This document shows, piece after piece, positions 21,616 through 32,993 of a DNA stretch of 64,000 bases. Each line of letters starts with the position of its first letter. Position 1 is the first letter of the stretch. The notes under the pieces were generated by a model. It saw nothing but the letters and a program-made list of their open reading frames with translations. It ran no database searches and was not told the DNA's origin. The translations under genes were made by a program, and so were the position numbers. This DNA comes from Pirellulales bacterium (GTDB lineage Bacteria > Planctomycetota > Planctomycetia > Pirellulales > PALSA-1355): NCBI GenBank assembly GCA_022844125.1, contig JALHMI010000003.1:1-64000 (forward strand), in the 5' to 3' direction.

Positions 21616-21675
21616 GACGGTAGTGTATAAAAATGGGTAGTCCATCCCGTCACCAACACCTTTCGCGAGAGTGTC

Positions 21676-23616
21676 ATGAACCCGCAGACCCAAGCTGAGC
21701 GGCGGCCGAATGCCGCGGACGAACACGACGACAACAAGGCATCGTTCGCCGAGACGGCGCTGAAGCTGGGCGGCAAGAGTGATGACGAAGCCCGCCGCAT
21801 GGGCGCTGTCGACAAGGCGGACGACCAGGTCGAGGAAATGTTCGCCAAACGTTTCCAGACGGTGAACAGCCCCGTGCACCGCGCCATCTGGGACCGCGAG
21901 CTGCCGATCGAGCTCTTCCAAAGCAAACAAGTCGCGCCGCCGGCCGACGTCCAGCGCGTGATGGACGACTCGCTGACCGTGATGCGCAAGCACGTCAATG
22001 CGGGCACGAATCTCGACGAGAAGCGTAAGGTTCCGCAGAACGTTCTCGACGAGCTGGGCGAAGTTGGTTACTGGGGTCTGTTGGTCGACAAGCAGTACGG
22101 TGGCTCGGGTTCCCCGTTTGCGGCCTTCGCCGGCTTCCTGACGAAGATGGCAATGGTCGATGCCACGGTCGCGGGTCTGGCCTCGGTTCACGGCTGTATC
22201 GGTGCCGTCGACCCGCTCCGCACGTTCGGCAGCCCCGAGCAGAAGCAGAAGTTTTTGCCGGATCTCGGCAGCGGCAAGCGTTTGAGCGCGTTCGCGCTGA
22301 CGGAGCCCGGTGCTGGTTCGGACCTCACGGCACTCAAGACCGAGGCCGTGCTCGATGGCAACGACTACGTCGTGAACGGCGAGAAGCTGTTCATCACAAA
22401 CGTCGTACCCGGCCGCACCGTGGGCCTGGTGTGTCTCATCAACAAGCGACCGGCCGTGCTCGTGGCCGATCTGCCGAAGGAAGAGAACAGCGAGTTCCAA
22501 CTCAAGAAGTACGGGCTGTACGCTCTGAAGCACACCTACAACCAGGGCATCATCTTCAAGAACTTCCGCGTGCCGGCAGAAAACCTGCTCAAGCCCGGCC
22601 GCGGCGATGGTCTGACGATCGCCTATCACGGCCTCAATCTCGGCCGCATCTCGCTCTGTGCCAACTCGGCCGGTACGATGCGGATGATGATGGCCAGCAT
22701 GATTCCCTGGGCTCAGTATCGCAAAACTTACGGCGCGCCCATCTCCACTCGTGAACTCGTGCAGCGTCGGCTCGGCAAGATTGCCGGTCTAATCGTCGCT
22801 TGCGACGCACTGGTTCAGTGGGGTGGCACTCTGATCGACGAGGGTTACCGCGGTGAAATGGAATGCGTCATCGCCAAGGTCTTCGGCAGTGAAGCTCAGA
22901 AAGAAGCTTCGATCGAGCTGCTGATGAAGACCCACGGCGGTCGCTCGTTCCTGCACGGACACATCTTCGGCGACAACGTGCACGAGTACCTCGCTCCGTG
23001 CATCTACGAAGGCGAAGGCGAAATGCTTTCGATGGCCTTCTTCAAGTCGCTGGTCAAATCGCACGGTACTCAGTACTTCGAGCCGGTCGGTCGGGCCCTC
23101 CAAGCCAACAAAATCAAGACGCCGAACATGGCCAACCCGGCCCATCTCTGGGCACTCAAGGGCGTGTTCGCTCCGTACGCAGGCTGGCTCGCCGGTCAGT
23201 ACCTCAAGCCGAAGCCGAAGCCGACCATGCCCGCGATGCCGGAAACCCTCCGTCGTCACGCCGAGTTCGCCGCCAACTTCCTGCAGAAGTCGCCTCGCGA
23301 AATCTCGGGCACGATGAGCAAACACCAACTCGGCCTGGCCGACCGCCAGTGCCGCATGTCGGAGCTCTCGCAGCGTCTGCAAGACGCGGTGACCATCCTC
23401 TGCACCGCCCTCTACGCGGCCAAGCAGAACGACGAAGTCATCCGTGGCGCCGCCGATGTCTTCTGCCAGGATCTGACCCGCAAGCTCACCGGCGAGCGGC
23501 CCAGCGATCGTTACTACAAGACGATCACCAAGCTCGGCGAAGCCATCGTCGACGGCGGCTTCAAGAGCATCCAGGGCGTCAATGCCGGCGAAATCATGAT
23601 GCAGTACGACAAGTAG
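21676..23616 (+). CDS. acyl-CoA dehydrogenase family protein
   Basis: FALTEPGAGSDLTALKTEAVLDGNDYVVNGEKLFITN; MMASMIPWAQYRKTYGAPIS; follows fadJ-fadI-ligase on the same strand. Confidence 0.88.
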   Translation: MNPQTQAERRPNAADEHDDNKASFAETALKLGGKSDDEARRMGAVDKADDQVEEMFAKRFQTVNSPVHRAIWDRELPIELFQSKQVAPPADVQRVMDDSLTVMRKHVNAGTNLDEKRKVPQNVLDELGEVGYWGLLVDKQYGGSGSPFAAFAGFLTKMAMVDATVAGLASVHGCIGAVDPLRTFGSPEQKQKFLPDLGSGKRLSAFALTEPGAGSDLTALKTEAVLDGNDYVVNGEKLFITNVVPGRTVGLVCLINKRPAVLVADLPKEENSEFQLKKYGLYALKHTYNQGIIFKNFRVPAENLLKPGRGDGLTIAYHGLNLGRISLCANSAGTMRMMMASMIPWAQYRKTYGAPISTRELVQRRLGKIAGLIVACDALVQWGGTLIDEGYRGEMECVIAKVFGSEAQKEASIELLMKTHGGRSFLHGHIFGDNVHEYLAPCIYEGEGEMLSMAFFKSLVKSHGTQYFEPVGRALQANKIKTPNMANPAHLWALKGVFAPYAGWLAGQYLKPKPKPTMPAMPETLRRHAEFAANFLQKSPREISGTMSKHQLGLADRQCRMSELSQRLQDAVTILCTALYAAKQNDEVIRGAADVFCQDLTRKLTGERPSDRYYKTITKLGEAIVDGGFKSIQGVNAGEIMMQYDK

Positions 23617-23658
23617 TTCGCCCGCTCACAAAGCGGCTACTACGTGCAAGCCCAATCG

Positions 23659-23697
23659 CCGGGGACGAGGCCAATCAGCCTTGTCCCCGGTTTTTTT
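23659..23697 (+). terminator. intrinsic terminator after the acyl-CoA dehydrogenase gene
   Basis: CCGGGGACGAGGC-CAATCA-GCCTTGTCCCCGG stem (12 of 13 Watson-Crick plus one G-U) followed by TTTTTTT. Confidence 0.9.
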
Positions 23698-23825
23698 GTC
23701 TCTCTGCAATCGGTGACTGGCCTGCTTTGCGAACTTGACGCCTCCAGGCGAAATTCGACAATGAACCTCCCGGCCCGACGGCATATCTGAAAGGGCTGGT
23801 AGCGTTTTCGAAAGGAAGTTCAGCG

Positions 23826-24563
23826 GTGGCAAGATTTGCGGTTATTCTGCCGGCAGCGGGTCGCAGCAGCCGCTTCAGCGACAAGCACTACAAGAAGCCG
23901 TTCGTTCCGCTGGCCAACAAGCCCGTCTGGCTGCACTCGGCCGAGCGGTTCGTGAACCGCGCGGACGTCAAGCAGACCATCATCGTGATCTCGCCTGAGG
24001 ACATGGAGCACTTCCGCTTGAAGTTCTCTGCCAACACCACGATCCTCGGAATCGACGTGGTCGAAGGGGGCGCCGAACGGGCGGATTCGGTGGCCAAGGC
24101 ACTCGCCCGAGTGAAGCCTGACATCGACTACATCTGCATCCACGATGCCGCCCGACCGTGCTTGGCGGACGAATGGATTACCGCCGTTTTCGAAGCGGGT
24201 GAGAAAACCGGCGCGGCGATCCTGGCGATTCCAATTGCCGGCACGTTGAAACGCGTTGGTACGGGGCAAAAGGTCGAGGAAACCGTCTCACGCACAGGTC
24301 TCTGGGAGGCACAAACGCCTCAGGTCTTTTCTCGGCAGATCTTGCTCGAGGCGCACGCCAAGCGAGGCGACTTCAACGCTACAGACGACGCGCAATTGGT
24401 CGAGAGAATCGGCCAGGCAGTCACCGTCGTGCCCGGTTCACCGATCAATTTCAAGATCACCACGCGCGAGGATTTGCGGCTTGCGGAACAGGCCCTGAAG
24501 GCGTTGCCGAAGCCGAAATTAAGTGGCGGAAATCCCTTTGCCGACGACGATATGTGGCGGTAG
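23826..24563 (+). CDS. ispD: 2-C-methyl-D-erythritol 4-phosphate cytidylyltransferase
   Basis: VILPAAGRSSRF...KKPFVPLANKPVW; VEGGAERADSVAKAL; ICIHDAARPCL; GTG start. Confidence 0.9.
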   Translation: MARFAVILPAAGRSSRFSDKHYKKPFVPLANKPVWLHSAERFVNRADVKQTIIVISPEDMEHFRLKFSANTTILGIDVVEGGAERADSVAKALARVKPDIDYICIHDAARPCLADEWITAVFEAGEKTGAAILAIPIAGTLKRVGTGQKVEETVSRTGLWEAQTPQVFSRQILLEAHAKRGDFNATDDAQLVERIGQAVTVVPGSPINFKITTREDLRLAEQALKALPKPKLSGGNPFADDDMWR

Positions 24564-24620
24564 AGCAGATACTTCGCACCCCAAGAACATCGCCCGGCGT
24601 TCCTTGCTGGGCTTCTTTGT

Positions 24621-25919
<1,299 letters not shown>

Positions 25920-25947
25920 GCGGCGATCAACGGAATGACAGCCCCGG

Positions 25948-27102
25948 CTACTTACCTGCCGGTTCGATCACGAGCGGCTCGTAATACGGTTTTCCCCCGA
26001 GAGCCGTGTATTTCTGCATCCACAGCTTAATCGCCGACTGCGGGTCGAACGACCACTGCTGGCGATGGTAATTCCAGTCGTCGGGCTGGAGTCGCTGGGC
26101 CTCGGCAAAGTACCTGTCCGCCCGGGACTTGTCCTGCCGCTGATGAAAGTGGACGGCCATTTTGAAGTTGGCATCCGCCAAGGCGGCCTCTTTCGACGGG
26201 GTCGCCAGGCGAGTTTGGACTTTGTCGGCCCCAACGACGAATTCGCTTTTGTCGCCGTTCTTGACCCAATCTCGCAGCGCGTCGACGTACTTGTCGCCTT
26301 CCACCTTGATTGAGAGTAGCGCCACGTTTCGCGAGTAGGCGACTTCCGACGGCCGCACAATCTTGCCCTGTTCGTCAATCCAGACGCCCGTCGGCACGTT
26401 GACCATCTTGTACAGCGAGCTCACCGTGTGCTGCGGATCGAGCAGCGTCGTGTAGGTCGCTTTCGCCTTGTCATAAGAAGAACCGGCGGCCTCCTCTCCA
26501 CCCGTGTCCTGTGCTGCCGCAATTATTTCAAAGTTCTGATCCTTCAGATCTTCGTATACGCGCTGCCAGCCAACGAGGTCTTGCTTGCATTGGCACCACG
26601 ATGCCCAGGTGAGTAACAGCACTTTCTTACCGCGATAGTCCGACAGCCGAACGGTTTCACCTTTACGATTGGCGAGTGCGAAGTCCGGCGCGGTGGCATC
26701 CTGTAATTGCATCTGCTCGACGGGCGGCACGACGCCAAAACTCCAGACCTTGGCCTCGACATCCGCCACCACGGCCTGTCCTTGCTGCGCGGCAAACGCG
26801 GTAAGGTTGAAGTACCCTTTGCCGCCTTCGGTACTGAGCAGTTTTTGCCGCGCGTCCTCGCTAAGCGGTATGCACAGATCTCCCAGACAGGCTCCCTCGG
26901 GCTTGAGCACCAGACCGTTGATCTTCGTCAGATCTTCAGGTGTAACCCAAAGTTCACCGCCATTGACGAGTGCGCTATCGACTTCAACCGTTCGCGTGGG
27001 CGTGACCACAACTGCTGCAGGATCCGCGGCGAATGTGCATGCTGCCTGCATTAGGCCAATAACGAAGCCACAGATCTTCGCGGGGTGCCGGACTGAGAAC
27101 AT
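25948..27102 (-). CDS. secreted thioredoxin/TlpA-like redoxin domain protein
   Basis: Signal peptide at MFSVRHPAKICGFVIGLMQAACTFAADP (start inside supplied ORF); VRLSDYRGKKVLLLTWASWCQCKQDLVGWQRVYEDLKDQNFEIIAAAQDT. Confidence 0.7.
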   Translation of the reverse strand: MFSVRHPAKICGFVIGLMQAACTFAADPAAVVVTPTRTVEVDSALVNGGELWVTPEDLTKINGLVLKPEGACLGDLCIPLSEDARQKLLSTEGGKGYFNLTAFAAQQGQAVVADVEAKVWSFGVVPPVEQMQLQDATAPDFALANRKGETVRLSDYRGKKVLLLTWASWCQCKQDLVGWQRVYEDLKDQNFEIIAAAQDTGGEEAAGSSYDKAKATYTTLLDPQHTVSSLYKMVNVPTGVWIDEQGKIVRPSEVAYSRNVALLSIKVEGDKYVDALRDWVKNGDKSEFVVGADKVQTRLATPSKEAALADANFKMAVHFHQRQDKSRADRYFAEAQRLQPDDWNYHRQQWSFDPQSAIKLWMQKYTALGGKPYYEPLVIEPAGK

Positions 27103-27274
27103 GCGAGCCTCGCTTGAAAGAAGTGATTTGGCGTAACGGCGAAAAGGCCGATACTCGACCCCGCCAAGACCCGATTGTAGCAGTTCGACGTACCCATACT
27201 CGGTCAATTCGGAGGCCTTGAACGCTATAAAACCAGTGTGATTGCACAGGTGGCGATCAAACGCCACACCGCTA

Positions 27275-27688
27275 TCAGCCAGAATTCCTTGACGTCTCCG
27301 GTGGTTCATTCTTTCCGAGATCCACGTTCGTCCGCAGTGCCCCGCTCACAGCAAACGCAAGCGCTGCGTAGAGCAGGGAACAAAAGACCACCGCAGCCCC
27401 GAGTAGCACCGGAAAGTGGTCCCGCATAAGCACCAGTGCCGGTGGCTCGGGCGACTTCGGCGGACGGCGTTTGACCGGCAGGTCGTCACGCTGATTCACT
27501 TCCGACTTGCGCCAGGCATCCCATTCGGCCTGCGCTTCCGGCGTGCTCATGGTTGCAAGAGTTTTCTCGCGTGCCATGAACATTCCGCCCACGACGATGA
27601 CGAGCATCCCGGTCCAGCCGAAGAGGAACCTCCACAGGCCCCGGTGGCGTGGCGGCGACGGTTTTTGCGACTCGCGGCGCTCGCTCAT
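27275..27688 (-). CDS. small membrane protein of unknown function
   Basis: Two TM-like segments; overlaps the 3' end of the next upstream gene by 4 nt (coupling). Confidence 0.55.
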   Translation of the reverse strand: MSERRESQKPSPPRHRGLWRFLFGWTGMLVIVVGGMFMAREKTLATMSTPEAQAEWDAWRKSEVNQRDDLPVKRRPPKSPEPPALVLMRDHFPVLLGAAVVFCSLLYAALAFAVSGALRTNVDLGKNEPPETSRNSG

Positions 27689-28983
27689 GACTTTGGCGGC
27701 AGCAGATCGAGAACAGCGGTGGCCATCGCGGTAACGCCGGTCTGCAGTGTCAGTTCGGCATCGGGGTAATAGATGGCCGAGTGTAGCGAGGGAATATCGC
27801 CGGTCCGTTCGTAACCGGCAAGCCGTTTGGGTTCGACCGACCCCAGTCGGAACATAAATACCGGCACGCCGGCTCGGCCGTAGCGGCTGAAGTCCTCGCC
27901 ACCCATCGCCGGCTCAGAGAGCACGACGTTTTCTTCTCCAACGGCACTCATCAACGATGGCAGCACTCGCTTCACCAGCTCTTCGTTGTTGAAAAGTGCC
28001 GGCGTGAATTCATCATCGCGAATCACAATCGTCGGCACCTTCGCACCGGCTCCTTGGGCGACCGCCTGGGCCTTGCGTTTGATGCCTTCGAGCAGTGTCT
28101 TGCGGACATCGTCGCCGTAGCTGCGCACGGTGAGCTGTAATCGGCAATCGTCGGGAATAACGTTGTGCTTGGTGCCGGCATGGATTGAACCGACGGTCAC
28201 CACACCGGGTGTGACCGGATCGAGTTCCCGGCTCACGAGTGTTTGCAGTGAGACGATGAGCTGGGCCGCCATCACGATCGGATCGATGGTGCTATTGGGT
28301 GAAGCACCATGTCCGCCGCGGCCATGCAGCGTGATATCCACACTGTCGACGTTGGCCAGCGTGTAACCGGGGCGATAACCAATCTTGCCCGCACCCAGCA
28401 GCGCGTCAACGTGCAACGCGAGCGCCATATCCGGCTTGGGAAACTTTTTGAAGAGGCCATCATCGAGCATCCCCTTCGCGCCTTCACCGGTTTCCTCGGC
28501 AGGCTGGCCGATGAACATGATCGTGCCCGACCACTGCGACTTGTGGCCAGCCAGGTACTGAGCGACGCCGATCAGGTTCGTAATGTGTATGTCGTGCCCG
28601 CAGGCGTGCATCACACCGGTCATCGTTCCGTCGGGTTTTTCCACCTCAACTTGCGAGGCATACACGAGGCCCGTCCTCTCTTTGACCGGCAGGGCGTCGA
28701 GATCGGTCCGCAGCATGAGCGTGGGGCCGGCTCCATTCTTCAGGATGCCGACGACACCGTGTTTGCCGAGGCCCGTTGTCACATCGCAGCCGAGCTGACG
28801 TAAGAACTCCGCAAACCTCGCGGCGGTCTGCTCTTCGTGTCCCGAGAGTTCGGGAGCCCTGTGAAACGCCTGATAAATCTCGACCAGCTCACCTACGTGC
28901 GATCGCGCCCAGGTGGCGGGTGTTTCTGCCCGTGCAACAGACGAGCAGATGAAAAGCATGCAACAGAGACTGGGTCGGAGCAT
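27685..28983 (-). CDS. M20-family amidohydrolase, secreted
   Basis: Signal-like N-terminus; MHACGHDIHITNLIG; FIGQPAEETGEGAKGMLDDGL; LSEPAMGGEDFSRY. Confidence 0.9.
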   Translation of the reverse strand: MLRPSLCCMLFICSSVARAETPATWARSHVGELVEIYQAFHRAPELSGHEEQTAARFAEFLRQLGCDVTTGLGKHGVVGILKNGAGPTLMLRTDLDALPVKERTGLVYASQVEVEKPDGTMTGVMHACGHDIHITNLIGVAQYLAGHKSQWSGTIMFIGQPAEETGEGAKGMLDDGLFKKFPKPDMALALHVDALLGAGKIGYRPGYTLANVDSVDITLHGRGGHGASPNSTIDPIVMAAQLIVSLQTLVSRELDPVTPGVVTVGSIHAGTKHNVIPDDCRLQLTVRSYGDDVRKTLLEGIKRKAQAVAQGAGAKVPTIVIRDDEFTPALFNNEELVKRVLPSLMSAVGEENVVLSEPAMGGEDFSRYGRAGVPVFMFRLGSVEPKRLAGYERTGDIPSLHSAIYYPDAELTLQTGVTAMATAVLDLLPPKS

Positions 28984-29066
28984 GAGGAGACTTTCCGCGA
29001 CAACTGGTTGTAGAGCCGATTGAATTGGCGGCTATTCTACAATACTGCGCACACGGCTGCAGCACG

Positions 29067-29678
29067 CTAATCGCGAGCAAACACGATCTCAAGTTGCGGC
29101 AGAATCGCGGCCACCGCCCGGGCGCGATGGCTTAGAATCGACTTCACGGTCTGGCCCAATTCGCCAAACGTACGGTGATATTCGACGATCTCAAACAGCG
29201 GATCGTAGCCGAATCCGGCATCGCCGGCGGGCTCGAAGCGGATACACCCGCGGCAGACCCCGCTGGCTTCGGACCGAATCTCGCCGCTTGGATCGGCTAG
29301 CGAGAGCTGGCAGGTGTAATGGGCCATGCGCCGTTCCCGAGGGAGATTTCCAAGGTCGCGCAATAGGCGGGCGTTGTTGTCCGCGTCAGTTGCCCCTGGC
29401 CCGGCGTAGCGGGCGGAATAGATGCCCGGCGCACCGTCGAGTGCATCGACAGAGATGCCGCTGTCTTCGGCGAGCACCCAGGAATTCAGGTGGCGCGCCT
29501 GGGCCGACGCCTTCAGGCAGGCATTGGCCGCGAATGAATCGCCCGTCTCGTCAACTTCGAGCAGAACCGGAAAGTCGGCAAGCGACTTGAGTTCCAGTCC
29601 CACCGGCGACAGCAGTTCAAGGAGTTCGCGAACCTTCCCTGCATTGGTCGTTCCGAGAACGAGAATCCGGCCGATCAT
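29067..29678 (-). CDS. rdgB: RdgB/HAM1 non-canonical purine NTP pyrophosphatase
   Basis: ILVLGTTNAGKVRELLELL; LAEDSGISVDALDGAPGIYSARYAG; GDAGFGYDPLFEI; LSHRARA. Confidence 0.93.
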   Translation of the reverse strand: MIGRILVLGTTNAGKVRELLELLSPVGLELKSLADFPVLLEVDETGDSFAANACLKASAQARHLNSWVLAEDSGISVDALDGAPGIYSARYAGPGATDADNNARLLRDLGNLPRERRMAHYTCQLSLADPSGEIRSEASGVCRGCIRFEPAGDAGFGYDPLFEIVEYHRTFGELGQTVKSILSHRARAVAAILPQLEIVFARD

Positions 29679-29751
29679 TTCACTCGCTCACAAAGACAGC
29701 AGTCAACGATTCGCGGCTGCATCGTAGCGAGGCGATTGCCGTGCTGGCAAG

Positions 29752-30894
29752 TTAACGGGTCGTCTGGGCCGTGCGGTCGTAGACGTTACTGAGGCCCATC
29801 TTGGGCACTTCAACCGGCATCGGCTGGACGTCGAATGCGATCCCGGCCAGCTTCTTGGCGCCACCCACCTTGGCAGCCTGACCCGGTTCGATCGTGGCCT
29901 GTGCCCCGAATTGCTTCATGATTTTGTGAATCTGCGGATTGATCTCGATTTTTCCGTCCAGGCGTTTGCTGCCAACGGAGGTGAACGAACCGACTGTCAC
30001 GATGCTCGATTTCCGATCGTGGAATTCATAGGCTTCGTACCCCTTTCTGCGCAAGGCCTCGGTCAGAATGTGCGCGTTCTTGGCCGCCACTTCCAACTGG
30101 CTCTTGGGCATTTCGCCACGTGAGATTGCGTCCTGCTTTTTCTTGTCCAGAATGATCGAGTGCCCCGTGAAGGTGGCCACCTTGACGGTGTACGGGCCGG
30201 GACAGTCGAGCAGGCTGTGCGGCACCGCGTCATTCATCTCGACGACGAGTTTGTCGACCCCCTTTGGCACAAAGTACTCTGGCGGCAGGATCGGGTTGGT
30301 AATGACAAACGAGTTTGCCATGGGTCCACGGTCGTCCGATTTTCCAGTCTTGGCGGACAACGCTTCCTTGGCTTTGCGTTGCAACTCCCGATACATCGCC
30401 AGGGCCTGGTGCGACTCTTCCGGATCCACCTCCAGGGCCTTCGGCCTGGCCATTTTCAATCGTTTGAGCACCTGCTGGGCCTGGGGATCGTCAACCGTCG
30501 TGAAATCGCCAACCAACACCGCGATCTCCGTGCGATCCTCATCCTGGCGGTACCGCATCAGGGGTGCTTCGCCTTGCGGAGTCAGCCCCTTGCCTTGTAC
30601 GGGCTTCGAATACTCAAACTTCTTCTGATACGAGTACGCCGGCAGTTTGTATTCCGAACGCAATTCGTGGATCAGTTTGCGGGCTTGATCTTCAGCGCCG
30701 TCGCCGGAGAACGTCGTCGCCATAATCATCCAGGGACCATTGGTGTCGGCGATCGGATAGAGCTCCGCCGGATTCGCTTCCAGTCGGCGGAACCCGATGA
30801 TCTTGCTCCACGGAGCTGCGGCGCTGGCAACTCGCGACGACGCTGCAACCAAGAGCACGAACAGAACGAGCCACGAGCCTTTGCTGATAAACAT
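29752..30894 (-). CDS. secreted protein with SPOR-like segments
   Basis: Signal peptide; GPWMIMATTFSGDGAEDQARKLIHELRSEYKLPAYSY and GPYTVKVATFTG...AAKNAHILTEALRRKGYEAYEFHDRKSSIVTVGSF. Confidence 0.5.
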   Translation of the reverse strand: MFISKGSWLVLFVLLVAASSRVASAAAPWSKIIGFRRLEANPAELYPIADTNGPWMIMATTFSGDGAEDQARKLIHELRSEYKLPAYSYQKKFEYSKPVQGKGLTPQGEAPLMRYRQDEDRTEIAVLVGDFTTVDDPQAQQVLKRLKMARPKALEVDPEESHQALAMYRELQRKAKEALSAKTGKSDDRGPMANSFVITNPILPPEYFVPKGVDKLVVEMNDAVPHSLLDCPGPYTVKVATFTGHSIILDKKKQDAISRGEMPKSQLEVAAKNAHILTEALRRKGYEAYEFHDRKSSIVTVGSFTSVGSKRLDGKIEINPQIHKIMKQFGAQATIEPGQAAKVGGAKKLAGIAFDVQPMPVEVPKMGLSNVYDRTAQTTR

Positions 30895-31112
30895 GACTGA
30901 ACTCCAACAATCAACCGAAACGGCTCTCGCCGCACAGTCGGATCAATCGTAAGTGGGCATTTCAGATGTGAACTGCGAACGCACAGACCCGCGATCAAAG
31001 ATTGCGAGTCGTCCGAAGTGAGGGCGGGAGTCTAGCAAAGGCCCCCGTGCGTCGCTAGAGGAGCTTTACCGGCGACAGCGATCATCGCTAGCAGTCGCGC
31101 GAGTACTGCAAA

Positions 31113-32378
31113 TTAATGAGCTTGGATGGCGCCTGCGAGTTCTGGCCCCGCGACGACGGTCACCAGCTTCCCGATCTGTGCGGCGGCGCCCGGCAATTCC
31201 ACCGTGGCGTAGCGACAGGCCGTTCCGCGCAACCAGCCCGACCGATCGGCCCGGGCTTCGACGAGCACTTCCAATTTCCGCCCGCTCAATCTCGCAAAGT
31301 ATCGGCTGCGGAGCTTCACCTCCAGATCTCCCAATCGTCGAACCCGGTCGGCCTTCACGTCCGGTGGCGTTTGGTTCGCCATCTCCGCGGCAGGAGTTCC
31401 CCGGCGAGCGCTGAACGGGAAGATATGGATTTTCGAGAAGCCAGCTTCTTCGCAAGCAGCACAGGTTTCCTCAAATTCCTGCTCCGTTTCGCCGGGGAAG
31501 CCCACGATCACGTCGGTCGTCAGCGCGGGCGCGTCGAGGGAATCGGTGACCAGCCTGCAGCGATCCAGAAATCGCTGCCTTCCCCAGCGGCGCCGCATCC
31601 GCCGCAGCACGTCGTCCGAACCGCTTTGCATCGAGATATGCAAGTGCGGGCAGATTCGCTGAGGGTTTGCCGCCATGACGGCGATCAACTCGCGCGTAAC
31701 TTCGGTCGCTTCGATGCTACTCAACCGCAAGCGAAACTCGCCGGGCAACTCGACCAGTCTCGAAAGCAAGTACGACAGGCGACGCCATTCAGATTTGTCG
31801 CGACTGCGGCTCCACTCGACTCCGTAGTGTCCCAAGTGAATGCCAGTCAGCACGACTTCGCGATGCCGGCTACTGGTCAGACGATGCACTTCGTCAACGA
31901 CATGCTCCACTGGCCGGCTGGCCAGGTGCGGACGCACGGTAGGAATAATGCAAAAGCTGCAATTGAGCATGCAACCGTCCTGCACCTTCACATAAGCCCG
32001 TTGGCGGCCGCCGAATCCGGAGATGCCCGTGGGCACATCAGCCACGCCCCAACGATTGAGCCAGTCGGGCAGCTCGCGTTTGTCGGTAATGACTTCGCTC
32101 ACGGCCGGGAGCGTGGCGACTTCCTCCGGTGCGCGCGTCGCGTAGCATCCCATTACGACAATCCGCGTGCCGGGATTGCGCCGGGCGAGTTGCCGAATCA
32201 CTTGCCGGCTCTTGGAATCCCCCTCCGCGGTGACCGTGCACGTATTGACCACGCACAGTTCGGCCACCTCTCCATCGCTCGCGTCTCGATATCCTGCCTT
32301 GACGAGCGATTCCCGCACCAGTTCCGTCTCATACTGGTTAACTTTGCAGCCCAGGGTGACAGTACGGAGCGTGGTCAT
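31113..32378 (-). CDS. mtaB: tRNA t6A37 methylthiotransferase (MiaB family, MtaB-like)
   Basis: TLGCKVNQYETELVRE; VKVQDGCMLNCSFCIIPTVR; DVIVGFPGETEQEFEET. Confidence 0.9.
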   Translation of the reverse strand: MTTLRTVTLGCKVNQYETELVRESLVKAGYRDASDGEVAELCVVNTCTVTAEGDSKSRQVIRQLARRNPGTRIVVMGCYATRAPEEVATLPAVSEVITDKRELPDWLNRWGVADVPTGISGFGGRQRAYVKVQDGCMLNCSFCIIPTVRPHLASRPVEHVVDEVHRLTSSRHREVVLTGIHLGHYGVEWSRSRDKSEWRRLSYLLSRLVELPGEFRLRLSSIEATEVTRELIAVMAANPQRICPHLHISMQSGSDDVLRRMRRRWGRQRFLDRCRLVTDSLDAPALTTDVIVGFPGETEQEFEETCAACEEAGFSKIHIFPFSARRGTPAAEMANQTPPDVKADRVRRLGDLEVKLRSRYFARLSGRKLEVLVEARADRSGWLRGTACRYATVELPGAAAQIGKLVTVVAGPELAGAIQAH

Positions 32379-32472
32379 GGCAAACTGTGGGGTGCGATGG
32401 CGCGGCTGATAGCGGATTCAGCCTAAGGCCTCTGACAACGCGTTTCAACCGCTGTTTCGGCCCGACAATGCC

Positions 32473-32829
32473 CTACTCCGGCACGGGCTCGATACTGGCC
32501 CACATTGAACCCAGGCAATCTTCGTTATCGGGGTCCTTGCCAAAGGCATGGATCTGATCGCGTTTCAGCTCGGCGTGCTCCCGCGTCGTCGTCAAAACGA
32601 TTGCCTTGCCTTGCAGGTGCACCTCAACCGCGATCAGCAGCCCTTTCACCGTCGGATAGCCGAAGAGTTGCTGCATCATCGCCACAACGTATTCCGGCGT
32701 GTGATCCTGGTCGTCCCACAAGATGACGTTGTACCGCGGCTGGCGCTTGGGCTTCTTGCGCTTTTCCTCGCCCGGCCGGACCACCGTCTCTTCGGCGGGC
32801 TGGGCAGTGGCAGCAGATTGCTCGGTCAC
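32473..32829 (-). CDS. clpS: ATP-dependent Clp protease adaptor ClpS
   Basis: RYNVILWDDQDHTPEYVVAMMQQLFGYP...GKAIVLTTTREHAELKRDQIHAFG. Confidence 0.9.
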   Translation of the reverse strand: MTEQSAATAQPAEETVVRPGEEKRKKPKRQPRYNVILWDDQDHTPEYVVAMMQQLFGYPTVKGLLIAVEVHLQGKAIVLTTTREHAELKRDQIHAFGKDPDNEDCLGSMWASIEPVPE

Positions 32830-32993
32830 GGTTCACCTGCAGGAAACGTGCGACGCCATTCGGGCGAACTCGGTCTTCGATGGTCGAACGCTCGTGAAGC
32901 CATTATATTGCAGGGCCTACGATTGGGCGAGCAACTTCCGCGGCAGCACGGCATGGCCTGCCTCCGGCTCTCCCCGCTTCCAGGAGCGTCAGC

